64,000 nucleotides of DNA from Anaspis maculata. Its lineage: Eukaryota > Arthropoda > Insecta > Coleoptera > Scraptiidae. A model generated the notes under the pieces. It did no database searches, had not been told where the DNA came from, and saw only the letters and a program-made list of their open reading frames with translations. Shown piece after piece: positions 10,447-22,284 of the stretch. The stretch spans positions 65,283,416 to 65,347,415 of the forward strand of contig OX421966.1 of NCBI GenBank assembly GCA_949128115.1, in the 5' to 3' direction. Positions within the stretch are counted from its first letter, which is position 1, and every line of letters begins with the position of its first letter. The translations under genes were made by a program, and so were the position numbers.

Positions 10447-12520
10447 CTTGAAGCCACCCGCATTTGGCGGGCCGAAAATAATCCGGAGGAAAATAATTCA
10501 AAGCCGTGAAATCGAGGTATGAGAATGTGAATATTCAGAGTCAAGGCATCATTAAAAGATGTCGCTAGTTATTTAATTCATTCGTGTAAATCCCGCAAAG
10601 CTCTACAACATAATTTATTTGCTTCTCATCGTCAATTCTAAAACCGTTCCTGCTTGATGTCCGACGAAATGGTGAACTGGCGCATATGAAGTAAAGCACC
10701 CGCACTTCGACTCAGCTAGCTGCTGCCGTGCCCCTGGCTCCCGCTGTGATGACGCGCCGTGCCATCGTCCGCTGCCCGCTGCCCGCCACCATCCGGTTCA
10801 CACGTGTTAGCACCGCTGGTCGCATTCTCCAGCGCACATCTCAGATTACCTGAGCCGTCTATACACCGTTCGCGATCGTTTTGGATGCAATAAAATATTC
10901 CGAATTGCTGGGAATGGAGGATATCGCCGGAGATTGACCGTGGTACCTGGACCAATCCTCCTGGGCTACCGTCCGCTCCCGACTTGTCACGTCCGCTGCC
11001 GAGTGCTTCTGCGGGCCTGTTAGCGAAGAGTTTTGGTCCCCTTCGAGGAAGCTGAGTTAGAACCCGTTTATGTTGCGTCGCGACCCTCCTAGAGGCCGAA
11101 GCGTCGAAGCCCCAATGAAGAGTCCCAGCCCACTTGGAAAATGACGAGTCGATTCCCCCCGATGTGTCTCAAAGGCCCCCTGGAGAAAGCCGAGTTGGAA
11201 CCCTTCGGAGTCGTGTTTTGGTCCCCTTGGGGGCACGCTGAGTCGAGAACCCTCCAGGTTGAGTTTTGACCCTCCGAGAGACTGATGAGTTGCTTCCCCC
11301 GTTGAGTTGCAACCCGTCTCTAGGATGTCGAGTCAGAGCCCTTGGACGTTGAGTCTTGATCCGCCTCCAGGTGTCGAGTCAGAGCCCTCCGACGACGAGT
11401 TCCAGCCCTTCTCCAGGTCGATGTGCCAAGGCCCTTCCGGTGTTGAGTTTCGACCCTTCTCCAAGTCGCAGAGTTGGGACCCGTTGACGAAGTGTTTCGA
11501 ACCCCCTCCAGGATGCTGAGTCGCGTTCCCTCCACGGTGAGTTCCAGCCCACCTCGAGGATGTCGAGTTGAAACCCCTAAATGATCCAGGCCCGATAGAA
11601 ATGAGGTCTCTCGTTTCGGTATCTCGTGTGGCGGAGTGATGACCTCGACGAGCGGGAGGTTAGTCTTGGTGAGTTGGGATAGTTGCTTACGGTTAGGCTT
11701 TGTCGGGAAAATGTATGATGGAGCTCACGCGTGCGTTCTGAATCTGCCTGCACGTGCTGGTATCTGCGCTACTGTCTGCCGTCAGGTACAGCCACTGGCA
11801 AGCCTCGTCCTTTGATGGATACCTTCATAGAAAGGTATTCGCGCTCTTGGGCCCTCTGGACTTGGCTTTGTGACTGCGGTACTCAGAGCACCGGACCTAG
11901 TGGGTTAGATCTGGAAACTCGCGGGTGAGCTTCCTCTGCGTTTCTGAAGTTCCTAGTTATTCGGAAAATGTAAATTTTGAGAACTACGGAAAAAATCAAG
12001 TAATTGAAATAAAATAGAATCGCGTTTGTATCGGGGTTCGGACCCTGCCGAAGAGTCGCAATTGTTGATCGGATTGATGGACACCCCCCCCCTCCTTGAA
12101 ACTAATGATTTTGTTTTAGCGCCACGACAGTTCCGGATATTTCCATATAGAGCTTGTTACGGGAATGAAGACGTTCTTATTCGAAACTGATGAATTTAAT
12201 CCGGTACCCAACGACGCCATCGTTCAAATAGGGACTTTGTAAAAATGAATTGTTATTAGGGCTCGATCAGGAATAGGGTAGACGGCGATTATTTCGCGTT
12301 AGGGCAAAGATTATTTCGACGCCTCTCCGCATCGGCTTTTCGGCGAACACCCTGTATAGTCAATTCTCTGCGTTTTGTTTTTCCTGGCTGCGGCCTTCTC
12401 TCACAAATTGCTTAACAACAACGAACTAGCGCGTATACGGGGCGTGCTCAAAACGTTCTCCAAATTAAATTTGTACCTTGACTAGAGTAATTGTTTCGCG
12501 CTCACCATCGGTTTGAAGGT
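10446..12520 (+). repeat. Large repeat F, copy 1 (~2.1 kb)
   Basis: Starts TGAAGCCACCCGCATTTGG, where CCCGC-ATTTG-GCGGG can form a small hairpin, and ends near CGCTCACCATCGGTT. The second copy is 37698-40828. The middle (about 11040-11580) is GC-rich and made of a degenerate repeat of roughly 33 bp (GTTGAGTTTCGACCC-TCTCC-AG-TCGAG). This explains the overlapping Ser/Pro-rich ORFs there, which I do not call genes. The right part includes CACCCTGTATA at 12349-12359. It could be a solo LTR (it begins TG) or a non-autonomous element; no TSD can be shown because another repeat follows. Confidence 0.75.
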
Positions 12521-12970
12521 TTTTGGAAGGGCGAAATTTGGTTCAACATTTCCGGTTATAGACACGCGCGACCGCGGGAATCTTTCTGAGCGTTGGGGGC
12601 GACTCACGGTGAAAAAAGGGAATAGGCCCCCACAAAGGTAGCCATATCCAATCCTTTCCAAACGGGCAAAAGAGACCATGGCCCAAAAAGAAGCAACAGC
12701 CTTTGAAAAGAATGCCACAATTAGGTGGGCTACCATACACACACCGGCCCACAAATCTTAGATTGCATTCGTGGTCGGAGTCACTCTTCTCTTTTCAGTG
12801 TCTAGAAGCCGGGCCTAACCCTAACATAACCTCTAACACTAACATGAATGTTGGATCTGATTTAATCACAAAAAGAACTTTAAACCGCGAAAACCAGTCA
12901 GAATTAAATGTCGGTCAAGGTGTAGAGCCAGGTGTTCGTCGGAGGGTTGGGGTGTTGGGACGTCTGAAAT
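12521..12970. other. Unassigned interval between repeats F and D
   Basis: Minus-strand ORFs of 69 and 90 codons and a plus ORF of 89 codons overlap here, without recognisable domains. 12813-12840 holds CCTAACCCTAAC-type sequence resembling degenerate telomeric repeats, most likely chance. Single copy in this window. Confidence 0.35.
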
Positions 12971-13367
12971 AATTAGGGGAAAGGTATCTCTTCGGGAATA
13001 GGTTAGATCTTTTAGATAATTTAGCCTGCGCTGTGATGGTAGGACTAGGTATAGGAGCGAGCCATTATTTAAACATTTTGAATTGTACATAGAAGTCAAT
13101 AGATGGATGTTATGTTAAAACTTTAACTGTGTCTTATTGCGTTCAAACTCGTAGTCAGACCTGTCTCAACAATCTCGAGAACTCTATAATCGAACAACAA
13201 GAAGAGAGGCACAACGGGATGTCGTCCTGATACTAGATGATCATCGGCCAAGCGGTTCCAAAAGCGGGAAAAGTGATTTAATTCAAATAAGTTGAATTAA
13301 CTGCCAGTATAATGGGTTGCCTACCCATTCAGGGGTACAAGACGATAGCTGGGGTCGCTTCAAACTC
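12971..13367 (-). repeat. Repeat D, copy 1, with decayed coding-like frame
   Basis: Matches 43201-43600 from AATTAGGGGAAA to GGTCNNTTCAA. On the minus strand both copies translate to related peptides (NRLADDHLVS.RHPVVP, then ETGLTTSLN, then RRLNYLKDLTYSRRD). In this copy the frame has a stop and a shift between the two halves. That both copies keep a similar peptide suggests a formerly coding TE or gene fragment. The family is not recognised. Confidence 0.6.
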
Positions 13368-13369
13368 TT

Positions 13370-14110
13370 GACTCAAACTGTGCAAGAATTTCTTTGCCAA
13401 ACTCTGCCGCTCCCACACGCCGCCCCCAAAGTGAGAGATAAATGTAAAACATGAACCTGAAGACATAGCGATCTAATTCTTTCACTATATTGATAGCTGA
13501 CTGAAATTGGAAAAAGATAGGCCACTTTTAATTAGCCGCCGCCTCCAGCTGCCGCCCCCAGCTGCCGCTTCCAAACAAAAAAAAATGCAACTTTCACAAT
13601 TTTCACTGATTGTCATATTTCCCTTACATTTAGTAACTTCCAACTCAAACTGTGCAACAGTTACTTTGCCGAATGCTGCCGCCCCCATACGCTGCCATCA
13701 AAGTGAGAGATGAATGAAAAACATAAACCCGAAGACATAACGATCCAATTCTTTCGCTATATAGATAGCTTACTAAAAATGGGAAAGAATAGGCTTCTTT
13801 TGATATAACGCCGCCTCCAACTTCCACCCCCAAAAGAAAAAAAGTGCAACTTTCAATAATTTCCACTGATTTACATTTTAATGTTACCTCAAACATTCAG
13901 AAACTCCCAACTCAAACTGTGGAAGAATTTCTTAGCCAAACTCTGCCGCTCCCACACGCCGCCCCCAAAGTAAGAGATAAATGGAAAACATAAACCCGAA
14001 GACACAGCGATCTAATTCTTTCGCTATATGGATAGCCGACTGAAAATGGGAAAGAATAGACTACTGTTGATTAGTCGCCGCTCCCAGCTCCCGCCCTTAA
14101 TCAAAAAAAT
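13370..14110 (+). repeat. ~270-bp tandem repeat, right block (about 2.7 units)
   Basis: The AGACATAGCGATCT marker recurs near 13461, 13732 and 14001, a period of about 270 bp. Same unit and orientation as 9690-10446. Together the two blocks form one array split by a ~2.9-kb insertion (repeats F and D). Confidence 0.85.
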
Positions 14111-14309
14111 ATTGATGAGTGAAAGAATTTTCATTCAAATCTATTTCATTGGCAAGTACCCCATTCTGATAACAAAATATCACAATGAGTTTCGAATGAA
14201 GAAAGTGGGCAAGGAATGGTGTTTCTCCTTCAACCAAATTTCTTTACGTTCGCAATATGCCTCTTTGAGAAAATGCGCTACTGAGACTCACGCACGTGAA
14301 GGCATACTC

Positions 14310-15612
14310 ACTTGTTTTTTCTTCTTGAGCACCATCTTGAATCTGCCCTGTGATGCATCGTTGAAAAAGAGATTGGTTATTATAATAATGGTAATATGTA
14401 ATCATTGCATCGTAAAAACAACCTCCTTGTCATAATTTAGTGACCTCTTCGGCGGGAAAGAATTGCCATTCACGTATTTTCTGGCTCTTCAAAGCTTTAG
14501 TGCCCATGACGGCATTTGCAACATCTGGAATGGTAAAATATGTTACGCATTATGACCCTTGATGTACTTTGAAGTAGCTCATCAAGTTTTGCGATCATCA
14601 ATTGAAAGGTTTGTTCTTGAAAGCTGTTTGAACAAAATTTGTTTAATTTTTTTATGGAAAATGCAAAATATTGGATCTCTCACCCTTATTCGATCCCTCG
14701 TTGAGGAAAGCCTGAAACCGAAAGTCTCCAAAAATTTCATGCTAATGGTTCACTGAGAACTGCTCTTCAATGTGTAGTTGTCAAAATCTGCATAGTTGCG
14801 TTCAAATTCCAGACAGAGGGCGACAAAGAAGTTCATGCAGTGAAAAAAAGACACAACTTTCAATGCAACGGAGAAATCCTGGAAATTTCCCTCTTAGATA
14901 GGCTTCCCGCAATACACAGGTTCTGTAAGACTCTCAAGCGTGGGTGAAAGGCTCAAAACACTATCAACTTAAGGTTTCAACAGTGTACCAAATAGCACAT
15001 TTATGTTATAAAAAGCAAGGTCTCCGGACAGCTTTCAGTCTAGCTCTGGACTAGTTTTTTCTCGACTGTGATTTATGTCTTCTTTTACTGCATGAATTTC
15101 TTTGTCGCTCTCTGTCTGGAATCTGAACGCAACTATGCAATTTTTGACAACTAAACATTGAAGAGCACTTCCCACTGAACCATTATCATAAAAAATTCGG
15201 AGACTTTTGGTTTCAGGCTATCCTCAGTGAGGGATCAAGTGAGGGTGAGAGACCCAATATTTTGAATTTTTCATAAAATAACGACACTAATTTTGTTCAA
15301 ACAGCTTTTAAGAACAAACCGTTTAATTGATAATGGTGAAACTTGGTAGGCTACCTCAGAGTACATCAAGGTTCATAATGCGTAACATATTTCACCATTC
15401 CAGATGTTGCAAATGCCATCATGGGCACTAAAGCTTTGAAGAGCCAAAAAATACGTGAATGACAATTCTTTCCCGCCGAAGAGGTCACTAAATTATGATG
15501 AGGAGGTTGTTTTTGCGATGCAATGATTTCATGTTACCATTATTATAATAACCAGTCACTTTTTCAACGATGCCTCACAGGGCAGATTCAAGATGGTGCT
15601 CAAGAAGAAAAA
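14310..15612. mobile_element. Foldback element inside the 7-kb unit
   Basis: Arms 14310-14875 and about 15050-15612 are inverted copies (TCTTGAGCACCATCTTGAA against its complement), with a loop of about 175 bp. The right arm abuts the inner edge of the right TIR of the host unit. The match includes the ATTATAATAATGGTAA block. ORFs of 65-135 codons overlap the left arm but are not preserved on the right arm. Confidence 0.8.
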
Positions 15613-15615
15613 AAT

Positions 15616-16064
15616 AGTTGACAATCGTATCTCTGGAAATTGTTGACTTAGGAATTGGCTACCCAGGTCATATCATTTCTAGCATTACTTTTTGTAGAAA
15701 TATCAAGTATTGTGTCAATATCTCTAAGAATTACTTATTCATGTAAAAAAGAGTGTTTTTTGCTTTTTTTCTGTTTTCCCCCTACATTTCAAAGACGGTT
15801 CAAGGTAATCAACAACGGTTTGCTCTGATTTTATGAGCATAAAACAGTCAATTTATGTGGTGAATTACACGTCTCCACATGCTTCGGTTATTTAAATATA
15901 ATTTTCCAACTTTTTTTTTCTGTTTCACCCTGTATACGCTGCCGGCATGGATGGCGCTGATGGCTACCTTTCTGGATCGGAAGAGTATGATGCAAAGAAC
16001 ATTTCTACCGAGTGGCATCTTCTCATCAAAAAATGCAAGGTACTTTCAACTAGCATCCGGACTA
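15616..16064 (-). repeat. Right TIR of the 7-kb element
   Basis: Inverted counterpart of 9096-9558, ending CTAGCATCCGGACTA and followed by the TAC duplication at 16065-16067. Confidence 0.85.
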
Positions 16065-16138
16065 TACCCCAAAATGTCTTGTTTCCCAACTGATATATGA
16101 AATGCCCTTTAAATGTCACTTTTCAGGAATCTAGCCTA

Positions 16139-19042
16139 TAGCCCAGGCGCCAGGGAAAACAATAAGGAAATAATTGTTTCCTGGCTGGAAACTAGTTTAA
16201 AACGATCTGTGTAGCTTAGGTTTTGACATACTAGTTTCCCCCCTTTCGGAAATGTCGGCGTCATGTCGCCATCATCAACAAGAAGTGCACCAGCGTGGTT
16301 TTTGCCGAATATATTGATTTTGGGCCATCTGACAGCAAAAGATGTGAGAAGTCATTTTGAAGCCTATGAAATTCCCTACAGTTTGGTTTTTCAATCAATT
16401 TTCTGCGACCTATGGTCTTTGAGATAGAGCTTCTGGAAGCGAGAGTCATTGTCGTGAAAGCTCCATGGCCACTTGACTCAAAAAACTAAAATGACGATGT
16501 GACAAAAAAAAATTCAAAATGAGATTACTCGAGAACTCTTCATGCAATAGTTGCGGTGATAGTCTTAAACTCTTCCTCTTGAACCTTAGATTTCGAATAT
16601 TGAAAAGTCAAAAACGTCACATTGTACATATACAGGGTGTACTACGGGAATCAAATCAGAACAGAGAAATTTGACATATTTCTTCGATTTAGCCTATGCG
16701 AAACTCTAAGCACTTATTACGAGTCCAATATCAATATGCATTGCTCTGTAAGCTTCACTTGATACACTTAAGAAGTGATACGTTCACAGCCTTTCTGTAA
16801 AATGTTTTGAGGGCCCTCTGAAATTATCAAAATGTACAGTAGCAAGAAATGTATGTAACAGTATATTATATACCAAGGAACCAAAGTGAATTTTTGATCC
16901 CTTGGGTAAAGTTTGTTGCTCGAGGGCTCTTTGGGTCCAAATCCCCAAATTAAAAATTCACTTTGGTCCCTTGGTATATAATATACTGTTATATACATTC
17001 CTTGGTACTGTAAATTTTCAATATTTTGATGATTTCAGAGGGCCTTCAAAACATTTTACAGTAAAGTTGTGAGCTGACCACTTCTTTCGTGTATTGAGTG
17101 AAGCTTTTAGAGCAAATCCATATTGATATTAGACTCGTGTTAGGTGCTTAGAGTGTCGCATATAGGCTAAATCGAAGAAAGATGTAAAATTTCTCTGATC
17201 TGATTTGATTCCCTAAGTACACCCTGTATATGTACAATGTGACGTTTTTGACTTTTCTATATTCGTAATCAACGGTTCAAGAGAAAGAGTTTAAGACCAT
17301 CACCGCAACTATAACGTGAAGGATTCTCGAGAAATCTCATTTTGAATTTTTTTTTGTCACATCGACATTTTAGTTTTTCGAGTCAAGTGGCCATTAGCCC
17401 AGGCGCCAGGGAAAACAATAAGGAAATAATTGTTACCTGGCTGGCAACTAGCTTAAAACGATCTGTGTAGCTTAGGTTTTGACATACTAGTTTCCCCCTT
17501 TCCGGAAATGTCGGCGTCATGTCGCCATCATCAACAAGAAGTGCACCAGCGTGGTTTTTGCAGAATATCTTAATTTTGGGTCATCTGACAGCAAAAGATG
17601 TAAGAAGTTATTTTGAAGCCTATGAAATTCCCTACAGTTTGGTTTTTCAATCAATTTTCTGCGACCTATAGTCTTTGAGATAGAGCTTCTGGAAGCGAGA
17701 GTCATTGTCGTGAAAGCTCCATGGCCACTTCACTCGAAAAACTAAAATGTCGATGTGACAAAAAAAATTCAAAATGAGATTACTCGAGAACTTTTCATGC
17801 TATAGTTGCGATGATAGTTTCAAACTCTTCCTCTTGAACCGTAGATTACGAATATTGAAAAGTCAAAAACGTCACATTGTACATATACAGGGTGTACTAC
17901 GGGAATCAAATCAGAACAGAGAAATTTGACATATTCCTTCGATTTAGCCTATGCGAAACTCTGAGCACTTATCACGAGTCCAATATCAATATGCATTGCT
18001 CTGTAAGCTTCACTTGATACACTCAAGAAGTGGTCAGCTCACAGCCTTCCTGTAAAATGTTTTGAAGGCCCTCTGAAATCATCAAAATTTACAGTAAGAA
18101 GAAATGTATGTAACAGTATATTATATACCAAGGAACCAAAGTGAATTTTTGATCCTTCGGGTGAAGTTTGTAGCTCGAGGGCTTTTTGGGTCCAAATACC
18201 CAAATTAAAAATTCACTTTGGTCCCTTGGTATATAATATTCTGTTATATACATTCCTTGGTACTGTAAATTTTAAATATTTTGATGATTTCAGAGGGCCT
18301 TCAAAACATTTTACACTAAAACTGTGAGCTGACCACTTCTTCCGTGTATTAAGTGAAGCCTATAGAGCAAATCCATATCGATATTGGACTCGTGTTAGGT
18401 GCTTAGAGTGTCGCATATAGGCTAAATCGAAGAAATATGTAAAATTTCTTTGATCTGATTTGATTCTCTAAGTACACCCTGTATATGTACAATGTGACGT
18501 TTTTGACTTTTCTATATTCGTAATCAACGGTTCAAGAGGAAGAGTTTAAGACCATTACCGCAACTATAGCATGAAGGATTTTTGAGAAATCTCATTTTGA
18601 AAAATTTTTGTCACATCGACATTTTAGTTTTTCGAGTCAAGTGGCCATGGAGCTTTTACGACAATGCCTCTCGCTTCCAGAAGCTCTATCTCAAAAACCA
18701 TAGGTCGCAGAAAGGTCATTTAAAAACTATTCCGTAGGGAATTTCATTGGTTTCAAAATGACTTCTCACATCTTTTGCTGTCAGATGGCCCAAAATCAAG
18801 ATATTTGGCAAAAACCACGCTGGTGCACTTCTTGCTGATGATGGCGACATGACGCCGACATTTCCGAAAGAGGGGAAATTAGTATGTCGAAATCTGAGCT
18901 ACACAGATCGTTTTAAGCTAGTTTCCAGCCAGGAAGCAATTATTTCCTTATTGAGCTGATTTTTGCTCCCTGGCGCCTGGGCTACATGGAGTCTTTACGA
19001 CAATGCCTCTCGCTTCCAGAAGCTCTATCTCAAAAACCATAA
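16139..19042. mobile_element. Foldback element (TAGCCCAGGCGCC termini), outer copy, interrupted
   Basis: The outer copy runs 16139-17394 and continues at 18985-19042. It consists of a ~330-bp arm, then a ~910-bp palindromic core centred near 16910 (with ACCAAGGAACCAAAGTGAA mirrored), then the start of the opposite arm. A second copy of the same family (17395-18984) is inserted in the right arm. The outer copy is truncated at about 19042 where another repeat begins. No transposase is present. Confidence 0.8.
17395..18984. mobile_element. Foldback element (TAGCCCAGGCGCC termini), complete inner copy
   Basis: A 1590-bp complete copy with ends TAGCCCAGGCGCCAGG and CCTGGCGCCTGGGCTA, flanked by a perfect CAT duplication (17392-17394 and 18985-18987). 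It sits within the right arm of an older copy of the same family; removing it restores GTGGC-CAT-GGAG as in the arms. The arms mirror 17395-17730 with 18650-18984. The core carries TATACAGGGTG at 17884-17894 and its complement at 18475-18485. Confidence 0.85.
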
Positions 19043-19667
19043 ACATCAAATTAAAGAAAATCAAATTCTCTTTTTAAAAACAATTTTTTTGAAATTTTCA
19101 ACTCCTCCCCCATTTAATTGGACATTTGGAGTATTTTAGTAGGAAAATGGGGGGTTTCAAAAATTTCGAAAAAATTGTGTTCAGGGAGAGAATTCAATTC
19201 CCTTTAATTTGATGTATCACAAAGTAGGTATCGTCATTTCAGATTTTTAAGGTGAGGAGGGGGAAGCGAAGGGGTGAATTTGGGTGGCACTTTTTCCATA
19301 GAAAATTTTCTCTTTCTATGCTGTGCAGGATGACGTTGACTGCGTTGAAGAGAATTGAGAGGTTAAGAATATTCAATTGGACACTCAGAGAATTTAGGGG
19401 GGAAGAGAGGTGGGGTTAAAAATGTTATAAATATTTTTCCAGAGAGAGAATCTAATTCTGTTGGATTTGATGTATCGCAAAGTAGGTAGTGTCATTTGAA
19501 ATTTCAAAGTTGGGGTAAGTGGGGGCGAGGGGGCTAAAGATAGAAATTTGCTAATGTATGTTTCAGATGTCCCCCTCGATATAAAAATCGAACTGTTTTT
19601 GCTCGAAGACTTTTTCACTAGGAATCGGGAGTTATTGCAGGTGGATAGTTTTCAAATGATCACCCGG
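19043..19667 (+). mobile_element. Single arm of the CCGGGTGATCA foldback family
   Basis: Aligns with the right half of the complete element at 54020-55105 and ends with the same terminus (GTTTTCAAATGATCACCCGG then TA). The left half is missing, so this copy is truncated. The GGTGGGGTTAAAAA and GGGGCGAGGGGG blocks are shared. Confidence 0.75.
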
Positions 19668-19719
19668 TACAGTACGCGGACATTGCGCATTTCCGCCTTC
19701 TTAGCCGCTTTCATTTTGC

Positions 19720-19835
19720 GCCAGGAGCTGCTCCAGGTAGATCACTAGATAGAGAAAGTAGATACATACGCCAATCACGGCTCAGCTGGATCTACTTTCT
19801 TTGTCTAGTGATCTATCTTGAGAAGCTCCTGCCGG
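19720..19835. repeat. Hairpin with ~42-bp stem
   Basis: GGAGCTGCTCCAGGTAGATC followed by ACTAGATAGAGAAAGTAGAT is mirrored by ATCTACTTTCTTTGTCTAGT and the rest of the arm around a loop of about 20 bp. It may be a small MITE; no TSD was identified. Confidence 0.6.
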
Positions 19836-20157
19836 CACAACGCATGCGCATGATGGGGTGCGAGGGTACCGCTGTAGAGATTCGCTTGTTTTTGACGTTA
19901 CTTAGTCAAATCTTCAGTTTAGCACAATAGTTCTTTTGATCCTGTAATTGTGAATGTCAAGAAACTGCATGTAAAATTTCTACAGGGTGATATTTATGTA
20001 AAAGGTGGAAAATTGCGATGATTTCATCGAACCTCAAATCGCCCCCAATTTTTTTTTTCAAATTCTAATGTGAAAATCACGAAGTGTGATGCCTTGTCTC
20101 AAAGCGGTTTTGGAATTACCTAGATTGGAGGTCTTACACAGAAGATATGAATTTTAA
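19836..20157. other. Interval with partial repeat shared with 50195-50310
   Basis: 20030-20150 resembles the arm of the 50012-51352 foldback (TTTTTTTTCAAATTCTAATG). The remainder is unassigned. Confidence 0.45.
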
Positions 20158-20160
20158 TAT

Positions 20161-20877
20161 TAGACCAAGAGCTAGCAACGTTTTATTTACCTCATAAGCA
20201 AAATGCGGTTTGACTTCTGGGGCATCTAGAGATTATGATGGGCCTCCATAAAATTGTTGTCTTATGAAAAACACCCCTTGCTTTCTCACAAGACAAGCAA
20301 AGAAATGTGCCATTTGACAGCAGTATTCAACAGCGGATTTTCTGGGGTTCTTAATCGATATAAATTGATTATCAGGAATGGATAGATTGAACTATCTTTC
20401 AACTAAATTGAATAGGACCGAATCTCGTAATGTATTAGAAACTACCAAAAACTAGACTTTCTCAACTGACATGTTCAAGCTAGTAGGCTAGGCCGAGCTG
20501 TTTGGATCGCATTTAATGGCCGATTCTTGAATCACGCCTACTAGAAAAACCGGTGCCAACTTCCGTCCGCTTGGAAATTTGGTTTTTGGTAGTTTCTAAT
20601 ACATTTCGGTGTCCGTTTTCATTCAATTTAGTTGAAAGATAGTTCAACCTATCCATTCCTGATAAAATTGATATTTATATCGATTAAGAGTTCCAGAAAA
20701 TCCGCTGTTGAATACTGCTGTCAAATGGCACATTTCTTTGCTTGTCTTGTGAGAAAGCAAGGGGTGTTTTTCATAAGACAAAGATTTTATGGAAGCCCAT
20801 CATGATCTCTTTATGCCCCAGAAGTCAAACCGCATTTTGCTTATGAGGTAAATAAAACGTTGCTAGCTCTTGGTCTA
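20161..20877. mobile_element. Palindromic MITE, TAGACCAAGAGC family, copy 1
   Basis: A 717-bp almost complete palindrome. Both ends read TAGACCAAGAGCTAGCAACG, and arms of about 300 bp flank a short centre. A 3-bp duplication TAT flanks it (20158-20160 and 20878-20880). Copy 2 at 48591-49311 has the same ends with a TTA duplication. Non-coding. Confidence 0.9.
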
Positions 20878-20880
20878 TAT

Positions 20881-21331
20881 GGAATGTAACAGATTTGCCC
20901 TATTTTCTATTTTCTCGCAAGATCGAATCACTTCCAATGAATCGGTGGTTGACATTGAGCACGATTGTTCCTACAACCGTTCCGGATATCTTGAACTTAA
21001 AAACAGCCCGAAACTCTGGCGTTCGGCCAGACAGGGGGCACTTTATGCAACGCTAGTCACTGTCTGTTTTTGGCACGTTGAATTTCATCAATATTTCAGC
21101 TGTAAAACAAGTTTTTTGCAAGTTTATCAAACCCCTGAATATAATGGTAGAACTTCATTTTCCATGAAAGGAGGAGCCCCCTAGAAACTTTCTTGTTGTG
21201 CTTGTACTACGCCTGAGCTTTACCCCTGATTGCGTTTTTTTGGTGATACGTGGCGTCTACTTCATTGTGGAGCAGTTTATATTTACAATTAACAATACCT
21301 ATGCCTACACACCACCTATACATAATTATAA
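20881..21331. other. Unassigned interval
   Basis: A 102-codon open frame starts just outside the MITE. It has no recognisable domain and no support. No repeat shared with the rest of the window. Confidence 0.35.
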
Positions 21332-21470
21332 TACCGTATGATCAAAAACTTTCCTCCACTAGGCAGGCTGTGGCTTGGCCAAAATCAGCCTCGTTTTTGG
21401 CAGGCAAACCTGACCTGACTTGACCAGATTACAGCCTGCATAGAGGAGAGAAGTTTTTGATCATACGGTA
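21332..21470. mobile_element. Small MITE, TACCGTATGATCAAA family, copy 1
   Basis: 139 bp with perfect inverted ends TACCGTATGATCAAAAACTT, flanked on both sides by TAA. Copy 2 is 52657-52780, also flanked by TAA. A TAA (TWA) 3-bp duplication is typical of the PIF/Harbinger superfamily; the superfamily assignment is inferred from this alone. Confidence 0.85.
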
Positions 21471-22059
21471 TAATACGACCAACATTATATTGAATTGTGT
21501 AAATTTGATTTCGGATGTCCCCACAATAATGAGAATTTTATGGGGACCTCGATGAATCGGTATGGTTCAGAAATGGAAAATTAGTCTCTCTAGGAAAATT
21601 AGTCAAACAGCGCCATCTAGTGATTCTGACTCAGGTCCCCACAATTTCGATTACAATTATATGGTTTTACACACTATTCTTGGTCTATAATTGTAGGGAC
21701 ATATTGGGATATTGAGCTTTCTGCGGTGAAGAGGCCTCAGAGAACACGTAAAAAGCACTTAAAATTTGTGGGGACGTGTGCATGTCCTCGTAATGGTGAA
21801 GTTCACACAGCACACACTATGGTTAGATTCTTACCTCGATTTTCACTCAAAACACCACTCAGAGCATATAAATCGCATCTTGAATTTTCAGCCATCGAGG
21901 AAAGGTAATTTTCAGCTTTCTTTTTTTTCATGATATTCCAAAAATGGCACAAGGTAATCGAATACTGATTTCTTTATCCTAAAAAGCGCAAAATTTGGAA
22001 CAGATATGGTGTTTCGCACAACTCCATCTGTTTCGGTTCACGAAATACGAATTTCATTA
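21471..22059. other. Interval with recurring GTCCCCACAA motifs
   Basis: GTCCCCACAA or its complement occurs in mixed orientations between 21518 and 21790 (for example GTCCCCACAATAATGAG and TTTGTGGGGACG), suggesting a diverged palindromic MITE. Ends cannot be fixed. No ORF is supported. Confidence 0.4.
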
Positions 22060-22216
22060 AAAAAAATTCTGCTCCACCCTGTATACAAAGCCTTCACTAA
22101 TTTTGCCGGTGGCTACCGGTCTTTATGGGTCCGGGAGAGTCCAAGCATCACACATGTAAAAAGGCTTCGTTTGATCATAAAATGCAGGGTCTTTCCTCTT
22201 AACATCCGGACAAATG
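22060..22216 (-). mobile_element. Orphan terminal arm of the TAGTCCGG family
   Basis: Read on the minus strand it starts ATTTGTCCGGATGTTAAG and continues with CCTGCATTTTATGATCAAA, paralleling the terminus and subterminal block of the 7-kb element (TAGTCCGGATGCTAG, then CCTTGCATTTTTTGATGA). CACCCTGTATA occurs at the matching inner position (22075-22085). The partner arm is not visible. Confidence 0.55.
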
Positions 22217-22284
22217 GACCATATTGCTTCATCTGTCCAGAGCTCCTGTAAGGTATCGCGGGATCTTTACCGACGGTGCTGCAT

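Larger units (their letters stand above)
9096..16064. mobile_element. 7-kb composite element with ~450-bp TIRs, TAC target duplication
   Basis: The ends read TAGTCCGGATGCTAGTT and its complement, flanked on both sides by TAC (9093-9095 and 16065-16067). TIR arms span 9096-9558 and 15616-16064. Between them lie a (CCGT)n microsatellite, a ~270-bp tandem repeat interrupted by repeats F and D, and a foldback element at 14310-15612. No transposase ORF is present, so the unit is non-autonomous or is a foldback enlarged by later insertions. Related termini occur at 22060-22216 and 55727-57592. Confidence 0.8.

Noticed and set aside
11307..11535. 70-codon ORFs in opposite orientation around 11.3-11.5 kb
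   Set aside because: They lie in the degenerate ~33-bp GC-rich minisatellite of repeat F and are not conserved in frame in copy 2.
12813..12840. CCTAACCCTAACATAACC, resembling insect telomere repeat (CCTAA)n
   Set aside because: Only two or three imperfect units, without the regularity of telomeric DNA.
16141..18653. Apparent 1256-bp tandem duplication
   Set aside because: Explained better by insertion of one foldback into another with a CAT target duplication.
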